A program made the translations under genes and the position numbers. Below, piece after piece: positions 43,020 to 51,691 of a stretch of DNA of 64,000 nucleotides. The notes under the pieces were generated by a model. That model saw nothing but the letters and a program-made list of their open reading frames with translations. It was not told where the DNA came from and did not search any database. This DNA comes from CAZICM01 sp964537685 (lineage in GTDB: Bacteria > Myxococcota_A > Polyangia > Polyangiales > Polyangiaceae), in NCBI GenBank assembly GCA_964537685.1, contig CAZICM010000020.1, forward strand, positions 62,001-126,000, in the 5' to 3' direction. Position 1 is the first letter of the stretch, and every line of letters begins with the position of its first letter.

Positions 43020-44426
43020 CTACATCGAGCTGAGCACATTTGAAAAACGGCCGAGAGCATTCCCGTCGCGGAGAATTACCCGAATATGCCGCACGTTGGG
43101 TAACTCCAGCGAAGCAAAGGTCTGAAATGCCTCAAACATCAACTTTGCCGCAAGTTCCATCGGCACTTCGCCCACGCCCGTGCCCAGCGCCGGAAAAGCC
43201 AGTGTTTTCATGCCCTTGGTCTCGGCATCCAACAGCGTTCTCAGAATGCAGCGCTGCAAACAAATGGCTCCGTCGATCGCTGCTACAGCATGGGCCATCT
43301 CTTTGGCCTTTAACTTGCCCGCGCCTGTCCATACCACCGACCCCATTGCCACAGGTGCCTTCATCCGGGCAGCTTGCTCAATCTCGTCGCCGCCCGCAAT
43401 CCGAAGGGCATCCGCCACCCCTAAATCCATGGTTAACCGGGTATTGGCGGCATTTACAATCACATCCGCTTCCGCCTCCACCAGATTCCCTTCCTGGAGT
43501 TCAATCTCGAGCTGTCCCACCGAGGCATGAACCTTTCCCCGCTCGCCTAGGTCCCGGTGGAATACCGCCGGCTTTTCGGCTATCACTTCCAAGGCTTGCG
43601 CCATCAGTTCCGCCGTCGGAAAACGATCGCCCGGTTCCTTGCGCAGCGCCCGCTCAAATACGCTGAACAAATAAGCCTCCCGGGGGGAATTGGCATGCGG
43701 TGGCATATAGGGCATCTGCAAATGCGCGGTCATCATTTCCCTGACCGAACGGGCGCGGAGGGGAGGTTGACCGGTGGCGAGTAAATGCCCTCCCGCTCCC
43801 AAGGCATAAATATCGGTTTTGCGATCCAAGGCACCACCATACCACTGTTCGGGTGCCATAAACAAAGGAGTTCCCGAGGCATCGGCGGACCCTTCCGAAG
43901 TCCCCACATCCACGGCGACTCCAAAATCCCCCACCATTGTTATTCCCGCCCCGCTGAGGAAGAGATTGCCCGGTTTTACATCCCGATGAACCACGCCCAC
44001 TTGATGTATGGTATGAAGCCCCCGCGCGGCATCCATCACGATTCGGCATACAGATGCAGGATTTAGCACCCGGCCCATTTGGCGAAGGCGGTTGAAAAGC
44101 TCCTCGATATCGATTCCATCCACATATTGCTGTACAACAAAGGGAATCTCATTTTCGTAGCCCGCATCGAGCACGCTGACCACATGGGGAGATACAATGC
44201 GGGCGGCCAGATGGGCCTCGCGAAACACTTCTTGGGAATTGAGCACCTGAAATGTCTTAATAACCAGGGGTATGCGCAAGACCGGGTGGCTGGCCAAATA
44301 GGCCGAGCCCATGGCACCGCGCCCGAGCAGACTATGAACGCGAAGCCCTCTAAATGGGCCGCCGACCCGCAGATCGCGGCTATGCCCTTCCTGGGCGAGG
44401 GAAGGATCGACGACGGTAGAGTCCAT
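43020..44426 (-). CDS. Ser/Thr protein kinase fused to a macro domain
   Basis: 468 residues. The N-terminal protein kinase domain (about 28-285) is complete: GRGAMG loop (35-40), Lys57, HRDVKPGN (147-154), DFG (167-169) and APE (191-193). The C-terminal ~160 residues (about 305-465) are a macro domain: DVIVNAANTRLTMDLGVADAL and the phosphate-binding GTGVGEVP (415-422), the motifs that contact ADP-ribose. Macro domains bind or hydrolyse ADP-ribose and derivatives, so this chain could couple phosphorylation to ADP-ribose signalling. No transmembrane segment is seen. It is 33 bp downstream of the PT-repeat lipoprotein gene. Confidence 0.93.
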   Translation of the reverse strand: MDSTVVDPSLAQEGHSRDLRVGGPFRGLRVHSLLGRGAMGSAYLASHPVLRIPLVIKTFQVLNSQEVFREAHLAARIVSPHVVSVLDAGYENEIPFVVQQYVDGIDIEELFNRLRQMGRVLNPASVCRIVMDAARGLHTIHQVGVVHRDVKPGNLFLSGAGITMVGDFGVAVDVGTSEGSADASGTPLFMAPEQWYGGALDRKTDIYALGAGGHLLATGQPPLRARSVREMMTAHLQMPYMPPHANSPREAYLFSVFERALRKEPGDRFPTAELMAQALEVIAEKPAVFHRDLGERGKVHASVGQLEIELQEGNLVEAEADVIVNAANTRLTMDLGVADALRIAGGDEIEQAARMKAPVAMGSVVWTGAGKLKAKEMAHAVAAIDGAICLQRCILRTLLDAETKGMKTLAFPALGTGVGEVPMELAAKLMFEAFQTFASLELPNVRHIRVILRDGNALGRFSNVLSSM

Positions 44427-44459
44427 ATTGCACCATGTATGCTTTAAAAGCCCAGTTTT

Positions 44460-45734
44460 TTATGGACTTTCACTGGAAGGAATCCAAAATCCGCCATCGT
44501 CCGGGGGCAAGACATGTAGATTTTTCGGCAAGATATTGGTCCAGCCGGCGACGGTCTCCAAGATATAGATTTCAGCGCCGCTTTCTACCACGCCAATAGG
44601 CCGCTCGCGATCGTTGCGCCTGGCCCGGATGGGAATTTCCTTGGTGGCGATGGCTACGCGCGGGGGTTTATCAAAGACCAGTTGCGCGCCGGCCACATCA
44701 GTGGAGGGAGGAATGTATTGATCGACCATTTCTCCTTTCTTCAGAGGATCGAGCGATTTATAGGGCACCCAGCCATCGAGCACCAGATCGGCGCGGGATT
44801 TCACATGCACATAGCCCGCCTTGGTTTCTGTGCTCCAAAAGAGCTGGGTCGCGCCTTCTAGCATTTGCAGGGAAAACATCGCGCTCCCATTGGGCTCGTC
44901 ATAAAGCGCCACGGTGGATTCTTTGCTCATATACCCCCGCTCGTTGTTGATAATCTGCATGCTGACCGGGGTTCCCCGCTGTAGGGTAATGGCTTCGCAG
45001 GAAGTGGACGCGCGCACTTTCTGGCCTTGGGTGCCCGCCACGGACAATTCAACAGAAATATTGCTAGATGTTGCACCTACCAGCTTTACCTTGTATGCGC
45101 TGGCAATCGATACATGGCCGAGCAATACAGGAATATCCCGGTTTGTGTAGTATGTCAGCGCTTGGGTGGGGATATACCCTTCAAGCCGAACCGAACTATT
45201 CCCTGTCGAGGTGGCTACCTTGGACCGCTCATTCAGGGGGTCTTTGGGAATTTCGCTCAGCGCCATGGGGGTGTGATTTCCCGTAAACTTTGCAATTACA
45301 CGCCCTCCGGTTGGCTCATCAAATAAGAGCGCGTCCTTGGCAACGGGCTGAGTTCCTTTGATCACGCAACTTGCCGGGGTGACGCCGATCGAAGCGGGAG
45401 GGGGCGGCAGCGGGGGAGGGGGCGCCGAGGCCGTCGGAGGCGGGGGAGGCGGAGGTTTGGGCGTAGGTGTTGGGGTAGGCGTGGGTGTTGGGGTAGGCGT
45501 GGGCGTGGGCGTAGGGGTTGGCGTAGGCGTAGGGGTCGGTGTGGGCGTGGGAGCGGGAGCAGGTGTTGTGGGCTCGGCGGATGGTTCGTGGGGGTTCCAT
45601 TGATTCTGCACTTCGGGCGTGCCGCTCGAGCAGGCGCTTCCACCGAAGGCGCTACATACAAAGGCCGTCAAAGCCAATCCGGCCGTAATGCTTTGAGAAA
45701 TCCACGCTCCATTTGAATAAATTCGATGCTGCAT
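44460..45734 (-). CDS. Lipoprotein with long Pro-Thr repeat linker
   Basis: 424 residues. Signal peptide ends near ...AFGGSAC, then a strikingly regular Pro-Thr dipeptide tract (about 58-96) and a Pro-rich segment. The mature domain (~280 residues) is beta-rich and contains internal similarity (segments like VALYDEPNGSAMFSLQ and LVFDKPPRVAIATKEIPIRAR), resembling SH3-type repeats, but no family is clear. It is likely a wall-spanning envelope protein; the linker suits this. It is directly upstream of the kinase-macro gene, perhaps its sensory or structural partner. Confidence 0.75.
   Translation of the reverse strand: MQHRIYSNGAWISQSITAGLALTAFVCSAFGGSACSSGTPEVQNQWNPHEPSAEPTTPAPAPTPTPTPTPTPTPTPTPTPTPTPTPTPTPTPKPPPPPPPTASAPPPPLPPPPASIGVTPASCVIKGTQPVAKDALLFDEPTGGRVIAKFTGNHTPMALSEIPKDPLNERSKVATSTGNSSVRLEGYIPTQALTYYTNRDIPVLLGHVSIASAYKVKLVGATSSNISVELSVAGTQGQKVRASTSCEAITLQRGTPVSMQIINNERGYMSKESTVALYDEPNGSAMFSLQMLEGATQLFWSTETKAGYVHVKSRADLVLDGWVPYKSLDPLKKGEMVDQYIPPSTDVAGAQLVFDKPPRVAIATKEIPIRARRNDRERPIGVVESGAEIYILETVAGWTNILPKNLHVLPPDDGGFWIPSSESP
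45466..45561. repeat. Low-complexity Thr-Pro codon repeat
   Basis: GGCGTA/GGTGTT/GGGGTA-type hexamers repeat for ~95 bp on the plus strand and encode alternating Thr-Pro on the minus strand in the lipoprotein gene. It is a likely slippage site causing linker length variation between strains. Confidence 0.85.
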
Positions 45735-45809
45735 TGCTATATTCCTAATGTATTTAGGCCCCGCTCATGTCCATTCAATAAATCAATAAACCGCGCAGCC
45801 GCGAAAACC

Positions 45810-46217
45810 CTACAGTGTTCGTGTCAGGAAATCGCGGTAGTGTTTGCAATAGCCCGCAAGCCTTTGCAGGGCATCGGCAAACTCCGGAAAATCAAGTGAT
45901 TCTGTGGGCAGTTCGGCGCACAAGATCACATCATCGCTTTGCCCAAGCGCAAACTTGGCGATGCGCATGTCGCGGTTAGCGAATAGCAATTGGCGAAATA
46001 GCTCGCTGATGGGCGCCTCATTCGGCTTGATTACGGGCAATATCGACATCATCAGCCAGTTTTCACCGCATTGAATAAAAAAGGGCGGCAAAGGCTCTGC
46101 TTTTTCGTCTTTTTCGTCCTTGGCGCTGACTGCAATCTGCACCGTTTGAGCCCCCGTGCTTGTTGCACGAAGGCCGAGTTTCTCAATCCACTTCTGCACG
46201 GTTCCAATATCAATCAC
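45810..46217 (-). CDS. CesT/YbjN-type chaperone-like protein
   Basis: 135 residues. The fold pattern (N-terminal helix IGTVQKWIEKLG, paired strands with PPFFIQCGENWLMMSILPVI, RQLLFANRDMRIAKFALGQSDDVILCAEL, C-terminal helix) fits the CesT/Tir-chaperone and YbjN superfamily, often found as free-standing signalling or chaperone proteins in Myxococcota. Partner unknown; the neighbours are a reduced histidine kinase and the PT-repeat lipoprotein. Assigned on pattern only. Confidence 0.65.
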   Translation of the reverse strand: MIDIGTVQKWIEKLGLRATSTGAQTVQIAVSAKDEKDEKAEPLPPFFIQCGENWLMMSILPVIKPNEAPISELFRQLLFANRDMRIAKFALGQSDDVILCAELPTESLDFPEFADALQRLAGYCKHYRDFLTRTL

Positions 46218-46258
46218 GGCATCACCGTATCGCCTTTGTTTTCACACGCCCGCAAAAG

Positions 46259-46966
46259 CTATGGTTTGGCCGGCACAACAAGCTTTGCGCTGAGGCCATG
46301 CTCGGCATACTCGATGGTTAAGTTCGCGCCTGCCGCGTGGGCTGCCAGCCTTGCACAATACAGGCCGAGCCCGCGCCCGCCCGCTTTTTCGTGGGACAAA
46401 TCCGCTCCGCCCCGCCCTTTAAGGCTTGCCCGGTTGTTCTGAGGATCGCTCACCGTCAATGTCGATTCGCTGCCGTTGCCTTCCACGGACACCGTGATCA
46501 CGGCGCCTTGCCTGGCCTGTTCGATCGCTGTGCGCAGCAAGTTATCCGCGGCCCTCGTGAGCAGCTCGCGGTCGGCATAGGCATGCGCGTCGCGATCGCC
46601 GATAGCCTTCAATTGAAGCTCAGCACCGGCGGTATGCGCCTGCCGCTGGAATCTGGCCACGACGTCATCGGCGATGGCCCGCAGCGAATTTAAAGTCTTG
46701 TGAACGGCGAGGGTTGGCATCTCCTCGCGGCCGAGCAAATCGAGATTCTTTAAGAAATGATCGAGCACTTGGCAGAGCGTCAGCGAATCGTTCAAGGCAT
46801 CGATCGCCTCGTCATCGCCGCATTCCGCCATTGTTCCTTCGAGGAAATGAAGGTTGGCAGAGAGCGCGGCGAGCACGTTTTTTAGGTCGTGCGCCATGAC
46901 AACAACGCGATTTGCAAGCTCTGAATGGGGAGATTGCGGATGCTCGTGCGCGGGCGGATCCACCAT
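46259..46966 (-). CDS. Reduced soluble histidine kinase (degenerate ATPase)
   Basis: 235 residues, no membrane or sensor domain. The dimerisation segment VVVMAHDLKNVLAALSANLHFL has the phosphorylatable His, and TRAADNLLRTAIEQA is an N-box, but the G1 box reads VSDPQNNR instead of D-x-G-x-G; the last G-box GGRGLGLYCARLAAHA is intact. ATP binding may be weak, so it could serve as a phosphotransfer or dimerisation partner. In a signalling cluster on the minus strand. Confidence 0.75.
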   Translation of the reverse strand: MVDPPAHEHPQSPHSELANRVVVMAHDLKNVLAALSANLHFLEGTMAECGDDEAIDALNDSLTLCQVLDHFLKNLDLLGREEMPTLAVHKTLNSLRAIADDVVARFQRQAHTAGAELQLKAIGDRDAHAYADRELLTRAADNLLRTAIEQARQGAVITVSVEGNGSESTLTVSDPQNNRASLKGRGGADLSHEKAGGRGLGLYCARLAAHAAGANLTIEYAEHGLSAKLVVPAKP

Positions 46967-47021
46967 GGGCGCGACAAATTAACAGCGCGGCGCGCGGGCG
47001 CACAATGCAAAGCGATGCCGG

Positions 47022-48113
47022 TCAAAGGCTGAGCACGGAAGCCTCTGCGGCAGATCCTTGGCCAGCCGTGGTTTTGGCGTTGATTTTTGCCTCAATGAGC
47101 GACAGGAGGCTATTGCGCCTCTCGCTGAGCAGCACGGCGTTGCGCGGTGAAATAAGCCAATTTTCAAAAGGGCCGCTCAAGAACAGGGCGCGGACGCGTT
47201 CGGGTGTGAGCCGCTTGAGATTGTCCCGCAGTGTCCGGGGAAAACGCGCGCATGCCGAAAGCGAGGATAGAAGCGGAGAAAGCGCTTCGGGCTCGGCCGT
47301 GTCGGGAAAGGCATCGCCGTTGTCAATGAGCAGAAGCCGCCCGGAAAGGCTGTCGTTTTGCGCTGTTTTTCGAACGACATTGGCCGCGAGAAAATCGAGC
47401 GCGAGCATTTCGATGTACGAACGCAGAAGTGGTGTTTGCTCGTCGGGCAAAGGCATTTCTGCTGCCGCCCAGCGCTGAAGCGATGCCGTGCCAGCTCCAC
47501 CGGCGACCACCACCACAGAGCCCGCCGGCAGCCGAAAAGGATCATCCTGCGGACCCGGCGAACTCAGCAGAACATCAACGCTTCCATCGTTTAAAATCGC
47601 CAGTTGCTCTTTGGGCGGCCATCCCAAAACCCCGCTGTCAGGCATTGTTTCCAGCAGCGAAACAAGCTCTCCGGCGTTCACCGCGCGCTTGACGCTTACA
47701 GGCACAGAAGCAATCTGCAGCGCCTTCGCGAGTTCATAGTAAGCGAGCGTCCTTTTATAGGTGTTCGGCGCGTCGATCAGCGCGGGTGACATCCATGCGG
47801 ACAGCCGCTCCGGTGAGCGGAGATGCACCGGCGCGATTTGGATCATGGTTCGGCCGGCGCTTCCTTCGGGCATCGCTTCGGACAGCTTGGCCGTCCTTAA
47901 GATCGCAGCGGTTTTGTCTTGAGGCAGCTCCGCTTCCGCCACCGGTTCAGTCAAGGTGGGCGCCGCCTTTTTCAAAGCGCCTGAAGTTTCGCGCGGCTGC
48001 TCGCCCGGCGAATGGTCCATGGGGGCTGGGCACCCCAGCACGGCGAACCCCACGGCGATTTCAAGAAAAAAAATTAGCGCCGAACCAAGCCGATTCCGCG
48101 CCATTTCCTTCAT
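47022..48113 (-). CDS. Lipoprotein with atypical kinase-like (Fam20/HipA-like) pattern
   Basis: 363 residues from the ATG at 48113, one base after the hydrolase stop; the longer frame enters that gene. The signal peptide ends in FAVLGC (lipobox). The mature part has a pattern recalling Fam20C/PI3-kinase-like folds: a helix YKRTLAYYELAKALQIASVPV, then LALDFLAANVVR followed by a spacer and LLLIDNGDAF, i.e. the spaced D-x-x-x-x-N and I-D-N-G motifs that form the catalytic site in those families. If real, it would be an extracytoplasmic kinase; this is pattern inference and is uncertain. Confidence 0.6.
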   Translation of the reverse strand: MKEMARNRLGSALIFFLEIAVGFAVLGCPAPMDHSPGEQPRETSGALKKAAPTLTEPVAEAELPQDKTAAILRTAKLSEAMPEGSAGRTMIQIAPVHLRSPERLSAWMSPALIDAPNTYKRTLAYYELAKALQIASVPVSVKRAVNAGELVSLLETMPDSGVLGWPPKEQLAILNDGSVDVLLSSPGPQDDPFRLPAGSVVVVAGGAGTASLQRWAAAEMPLPDEQTPLLRSYIEMLALDFLAANVVRKTAQNDSLSGRLLLIDNGDAFPDTAEPEALSPLLSSLSACARFPRTLRDNLKRLTPERVRALFLSGPFENWLISPRNAVLLSERRNSLLSLIEAKINAKTTAGQGSAAEASVLSL

Positions 48114-48114
48114 A

Positions 48115-48993
48115 TTAGACACCAACACGGTCGCGTAAAAAACGCTCGACGTGCTCGGCCACCAGCTCTTTGCGCTCCAGCGGCACGATATGCGTTCCAC
48201 CGGCCGCCATCACAAGCTCCCCCTTGGGAAGCGCTGCAGCCATTTCCTCGGCCAGGCGCGGCGGCGTAAACGTATCCCGGTCGCCTGCGATCACCAGCAC
48301 GGGCACATCGATCTGCGGCAAGAGATCCGCCGCCGAATGCTCGCCCGCTGAATACAGCATCCGCAAAAACATCAGGATGTCCAAATCGACCGCATGCTTG
48401 AGATACGGCATCAACTCTTCGGGAGTAATCGCGCCCGCATCCACTTCGCCCGCCATAAACGCAAAACGCACCGCCACCTCGGGCGATACATTGCTCCACA
48501 GCGCCCTCGCCACGCCCGGCCGCGCCGAAACCCGGGCGATCAGCCGCGGAAGAATCTGCGCCAGCACATTCGTGCCCTTAAACGTATGCGTCACCCTGCC
48601 CGACGAACCGCAGATCAGCACCAAACCCAGGATTTTGTCGCGGTGAGTCCGATAGGCTTCCAGCGCCACTTGACATCCCATCGAATGACCAAACAAAACG
48701 ACGGGAGGATCGCCCAAAGCCCTTCGCACGGCCTGCAAATCCTTTTCGTGATCGGCCAGGTGAATGCGCTTTGAGTCGGCCGGCGGCGCACTCCGGCCAT
48801 GCCCGCGGTAGTTCCAGTGAGCGACGCTGAGAAACCTTGAAAGATCGTCCCAGAGGTACTTCCAAATAAAACCATCGCACGCAATCCCATCACACAGGAT
48901 TGCGGTCGTTTCGGACGGACCTTTTCGCGTTCTCAGAAACAGACGTGTGCCGTCATCGGCGAGAGCGAATCTTGTTTGCGGACGGTCAGCCAA
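48115..48993 (-). CDS. Alpha/beta hydrolase
   Basis: 292 residues, standard family length. The nucleophile elbow is GHSMGCQVAL, the acid is in VLVIAGDRDTFTPP and the catalytic His in GGTHIVPLERKE. N-terminal strand GTRLFLRTRKGP precedes the oxyanion region. Substrate unknown. Its stop is 1 bp before the start of the lipoprotein gene downstream, so they are coupled; the TIGR04563 gene stops 18 bp from its start codon, on the same strand upstream. Confidence 0.9.
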   Translation of the reverse strand: MADRPQTRFALADDGTRLFLRTRKGPSETTAILCDGIACDGFIWKYLWDDLSRFLSVAHWNYRGHGRSAPPADSKRIHLADHEKDLQAVRRALGDPPVVLFGHSMGCQVALEAYRTHRDKILGLVLICGSSGRVTHTFKGTNVLAQILPRLIARVSARPGVARALWSNVSPEVAVRFAFMAGEVDAGAITPEELMPYLKHAVDLDILMFLRMLYSAGEHSAADLLPQIDVPVLVIAGDRDTFTPPRLAEEMAAALPKGELVMAAGGTHIVPLERKELVAEHVERFLRDRVGV

Positions 48994-49010
48994 TGTGGAT
49001 GAACGCGAGC

Positions 49011-49238
49011 TTACTCGGTCTCGTCTTCTTCGCCGTCAACATCATTGACGCTCGGGAGTTTTTTGATCTCCACACGCGCGATCTTCCAAGCGCGCTGAAC
49101 CACCCACGAAAGTGAGCGATCAAGCCGTGCGGCCTCGTCTTTGATTTCCTGCAACATGGATTCAGGAAAGTAGAGGCTTTGCTTGCGCTTATCGGTTTTT
49201 GATGCGTCGTTTTTGGACAGTGTTTCCCTGTCGCTCAT
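49011..49238 (-). CDS. TIGR04563 family small protein (RHH-like)
   Basis: 75 residues. The core KRKQSLYFPESMLQEIKDEA followed by RLDRSLSWVVQRAWKIAR matches the small TIGR04563 family that I know as restricted to deltaproteobacterial lineages. The strand-helix-helix pattern suggests a ribbon-helix-helix DNA-binding fold; the acidic tail DVDGEEDETE is unusual for a repressor. Role unknown. Confidence 0.85.
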   Translation of the reverse strand: MSDRETLSKNDASKTDKRKQSLYFPESMLQEIKDEAARLDRSLSWVVQRAWKIARVEIKKLPSVNDVDGEEDETE

Positions 49239-49525
49239 GCGCTCCTCGTGTCATCCGCCACGCCCCCGCGCTCGGATGAATGCCCCGTTTAATTTTTTTT
49301 GATTCATACAAAGCGTGCGCCAAGAAGCGTAGTCCAAATCGTCGTAAATATGACGTTCTTTGCAGGGGACAGTGTGTGTTTTCATGCGTAGAAGGCGTGA
49401 AACAGGCGCACACATTTGGGTGTGCATGACTACTGCAAACCAATGCGATCAAATTTTGCGGATATAAGGTAGAGATGGACGGTTCTTTGTGTGAAAATGC
49501 GCTGAAAACGTGCTTTTAATAGCGT
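49239..49525. other. Intergenic region upstream of the TIGR04563 gene
   Basis: 287 bp without a supported gene. It holds a small perfect hairpin GCACAC-ATTTGG-GTGTGC at 49408-49425, a T-run at 49312-49319 and AT-rich segments that could hold the TIGR04563 promoter. I found no convincing -35/-10 pair. Confidence 0.5.
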
Positions 49526-51511
49526 TTACACTTGCTCGGGCGAGATAATTTTTCCGGCCACAGCACTGGCTGCCACCACAAAAGGACTGGCCAAATAAAC
49601 CTTTCCCGGTCCGCTCCTTCCAGGGAAGTTTCGGTTGATGGCGGAGACGGTGACTTCATCCGGTGTAAACGAAACACCCGGCCCTGCCTTGATGCACGCA
49701 CCGCACGAAGGATCGACGAGCTCGGCGCCTGCCTGCGTGAAAAGCTCGATATATCCCTTGGATTCGGCATAGCGGCGGATGTCCTGAGAGCCGAACTGAA
49801 TGTAGAGATGCACGCCTTCCGCCACGCGTTTGCCTTGATCCACCGCGCGCTTGAGCACCGCCGCATACATGTCCATATCGGCTTTCTTACCGCCTGTGCA
49901 CGAGCCTCCGTACGCGATTGAAATCTTCACTTCACCGCCGGAAACATCGTTCAGCGTGCGCAGCGGCACGCCATTGCGGGGATCGCCCGGCGTGGCCACC
50001 ATCGGTTCGATTTGCGCGAGATCGACATCGAACACGGCCATGTATTCCGCGCCTTCATCCGCGCGGACAATGCGAGCCCGCACATCATCCGCATCGAGTC
50101 CGCGCTGCTTCACCAAATAGTCAACGACGACTTCATCCGCCTCGATAATCCCCGTAAACCCGCCTGCTTCTACGGCCATATTCGTCAGCGTCGCGCGCTC
50201 ATCGAGCTCCATCGCGCGCACGCCATCGCCCGCGAACTCGAGCACCTTTCCAATGCCTTCGCCGCTTCGCCAGAAAGGCTGGGCGAGCAGATAGAGCATC
50301 ACATCCTTTGCCGTCACGCCGGGCCGCAGTCTCCCATGCAGGTTAAAGCGCGCGGTCTTAGGAACGGCGAGCCGTATATCGCTGGTCATCCACGCATTGG
50401 CCATATCGGTCGAACCCACGCCGAAGGCGAAACATCCCAGCGCTCCAGCCATGCATGTATGCGAATCGGTGCCGATCACCACCTGCCCGGGCAGCGCCAG
50501 CTCTTCGATGACTTTGTTGTGACAAATCGCTTCCGAGCCCACCGTGCGGCCTTCCCGGAGGACTTCGCCGTAGAGCTTAATTCCCTGCCGCTGCGTGAAG
50601 TCTTGCTGCACCGTCGCGAGCGACGCGGCCTGTTCCTTCAAGCCCATTTTTACGTGCGCCTCGGGCATCACCAAATCGAGAAAGGTGAGATGATCGCGGA
50701 AGGCAAAGACACTGGCGGGATCGGCAATTTTTGCATCCGGCCCGAACCCCGCGCGGAACAGCGACTCGGCCATGGGCGTCACGTATTCATGCGTAAAGCG
50801 CACATTTGCCTGGATAAACAGCGAATCGCCGGGCTGCACGGCATTCACTCCCGTCGTGCCCGCCTTCGCATCGACGACCGCATGCGAGGCAATAATCTTC
50901 TCACACAAAGTCATCGGCCTCTGTTTTGTGGCGATCGTGGGCGGCTGTGTTTCGCCGGCCATGCGGGCGCGGTTGTAGGCAAACAGCCCGCCATAGGCGA
51001 CCACCTCGGCGCTGATCGGATCGAGCCCGCGGGTAAATTCCTCGATGGGCACTTCGTCGCCCCGCTGGAGCTTGTCGAGAATCGAAAAATCGGTGGTCGT
51101 CAGAAGCCCGATATTTTGGCAGTTTTGGCCGTAAATCTTTTCGATGCTCTGGGCGACGATGACTTGAATTCCCGCTTCGCGCTCGGCGTATGGAGCCGTC
51201 TCGCGGGAGCTGCCGCAGCCCTTGGAGCGGCCGCTCACAATGATTCCAAAGCCGCCGTTTTTAATCGCATCTTTGGCGATCAAATTGCCGCGCAGGCCGA
51301 CCAGGCAATAACGGGCGAGGGTCTCGTCGTAGTAGTAACAAACCCATCCCGGCGTAAGCTCATCCGTGGAGATGTTGTTAATCAGCCCGTGTGTTTCGGG
51401 GTTAAAGTCGAGCTTTTGTCCCTCGAGCTGCATCTTGAGAAACTCTGGGCTTTCGGTGAGGTACAAAGTCTTGCCGCTCACTCGAACCGACGAACGCCGC
51501 GGGATGGGCAT
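49526..51511 (-). CDS. Single-chain aconitase/isopropylmalate-dehydratase-like enzyme, swivel domain first
   Basis: 661 residues, ATG with GAGAGG upstream. The N-terminal ~190 residues are the swivel domain (small-subunit type), identified by VSGRSKGCGSSRETAP; the remainder is the catalytic domain with Fe-S ligands at Cys353 (GTDSHTC) and Cys603/Cys606 (DPSCGACI). Conventional LeuC/LeuD are separate and aconitases carry the swivel at the C-terminus, so this order is inverted and fused. Candidates are isopropylmalate dehydratase (leucine synthesis), homoaconitase or a methylcitrate/aconitate hydratase; leu or lys genes are not adjacent. Confidence 0.9.
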   Translation of the reverse strand: MPIPRRSSVRVSGKTLYLTESPEFLKMQLEGQKLDFNPETHGLINNISTDELTPGWVCYYYDETLARYCLVGLRGNLIAKDAIKNGGFGIIVSGRSKGCGSSRETAPYAEREAGIQVIVAQSIEKIYGQNCQNIGLLTTTDFSILDKLQRGDEVPIEEFTRGLDPISAEVVAYGGLFAYNRARMAGETQPPTIATKQRPMTLCEKIIASHAVVDAKAGTTGVNAVQPGDSLFIQANVRFTHEYVTPMAESLFRAGFGPDAKIADPASVFAFRDHLTFLDLVMPEAHVKMGLKEQAASLATVQQDFTQRQGIKLYGEVLREGRTVGSEAICHNKVIEELALPGQVVIGTDSHTCMAGALGCFAFGVGSTDMANAWMTSDIRLAVPKTARFNLHGRLRPGVTAKDVMLYLLAQPFWRSGEGIGKVLEFAGDGVRAMELDERATLTNMAVEAGGFTGIIEADEVVVDYLVKQRGLDADDVRARIVRADEGAEYMAVFDVDLAQIEPMVATPGDPRNGVPLRTLNDVSGGEVKISIAYGGSCTGGKKADMDMYAAVLKRAVDQGKRVAEGVHLYIQFGSQDIRRYAESKGYIELFTQAGAELVDPSCGACIKAGPGVSFTPDEVTVSAINRNFPGRSGPGKVYLASPFVVAASAVAGKIISPEQV

Positions 51512-51691
51512 AAAAACCTCTCAATTTCGAACCAGCATGAACCCCGCACGCATGGCGGGAAGAAGCTCGTTCTAATCCTTCCTATGGGGAACGAAAACCT
51601 CGTTTTGCAAGGCGTTCGCGCATATTTTTCGGACGGCGGAACTTTGGGTTGAAGTTTGGACCTAGGGAACTAAAGTCGCCGGCCTTTCCCG

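Noticed and set aside
50012..51652. 546-codon plus-strand frame antisense to the aconitase-like gene
   Set aside because: The minus strand encodes intact Fe-S and swivel motifs; this is a GC-driven shadow frame.
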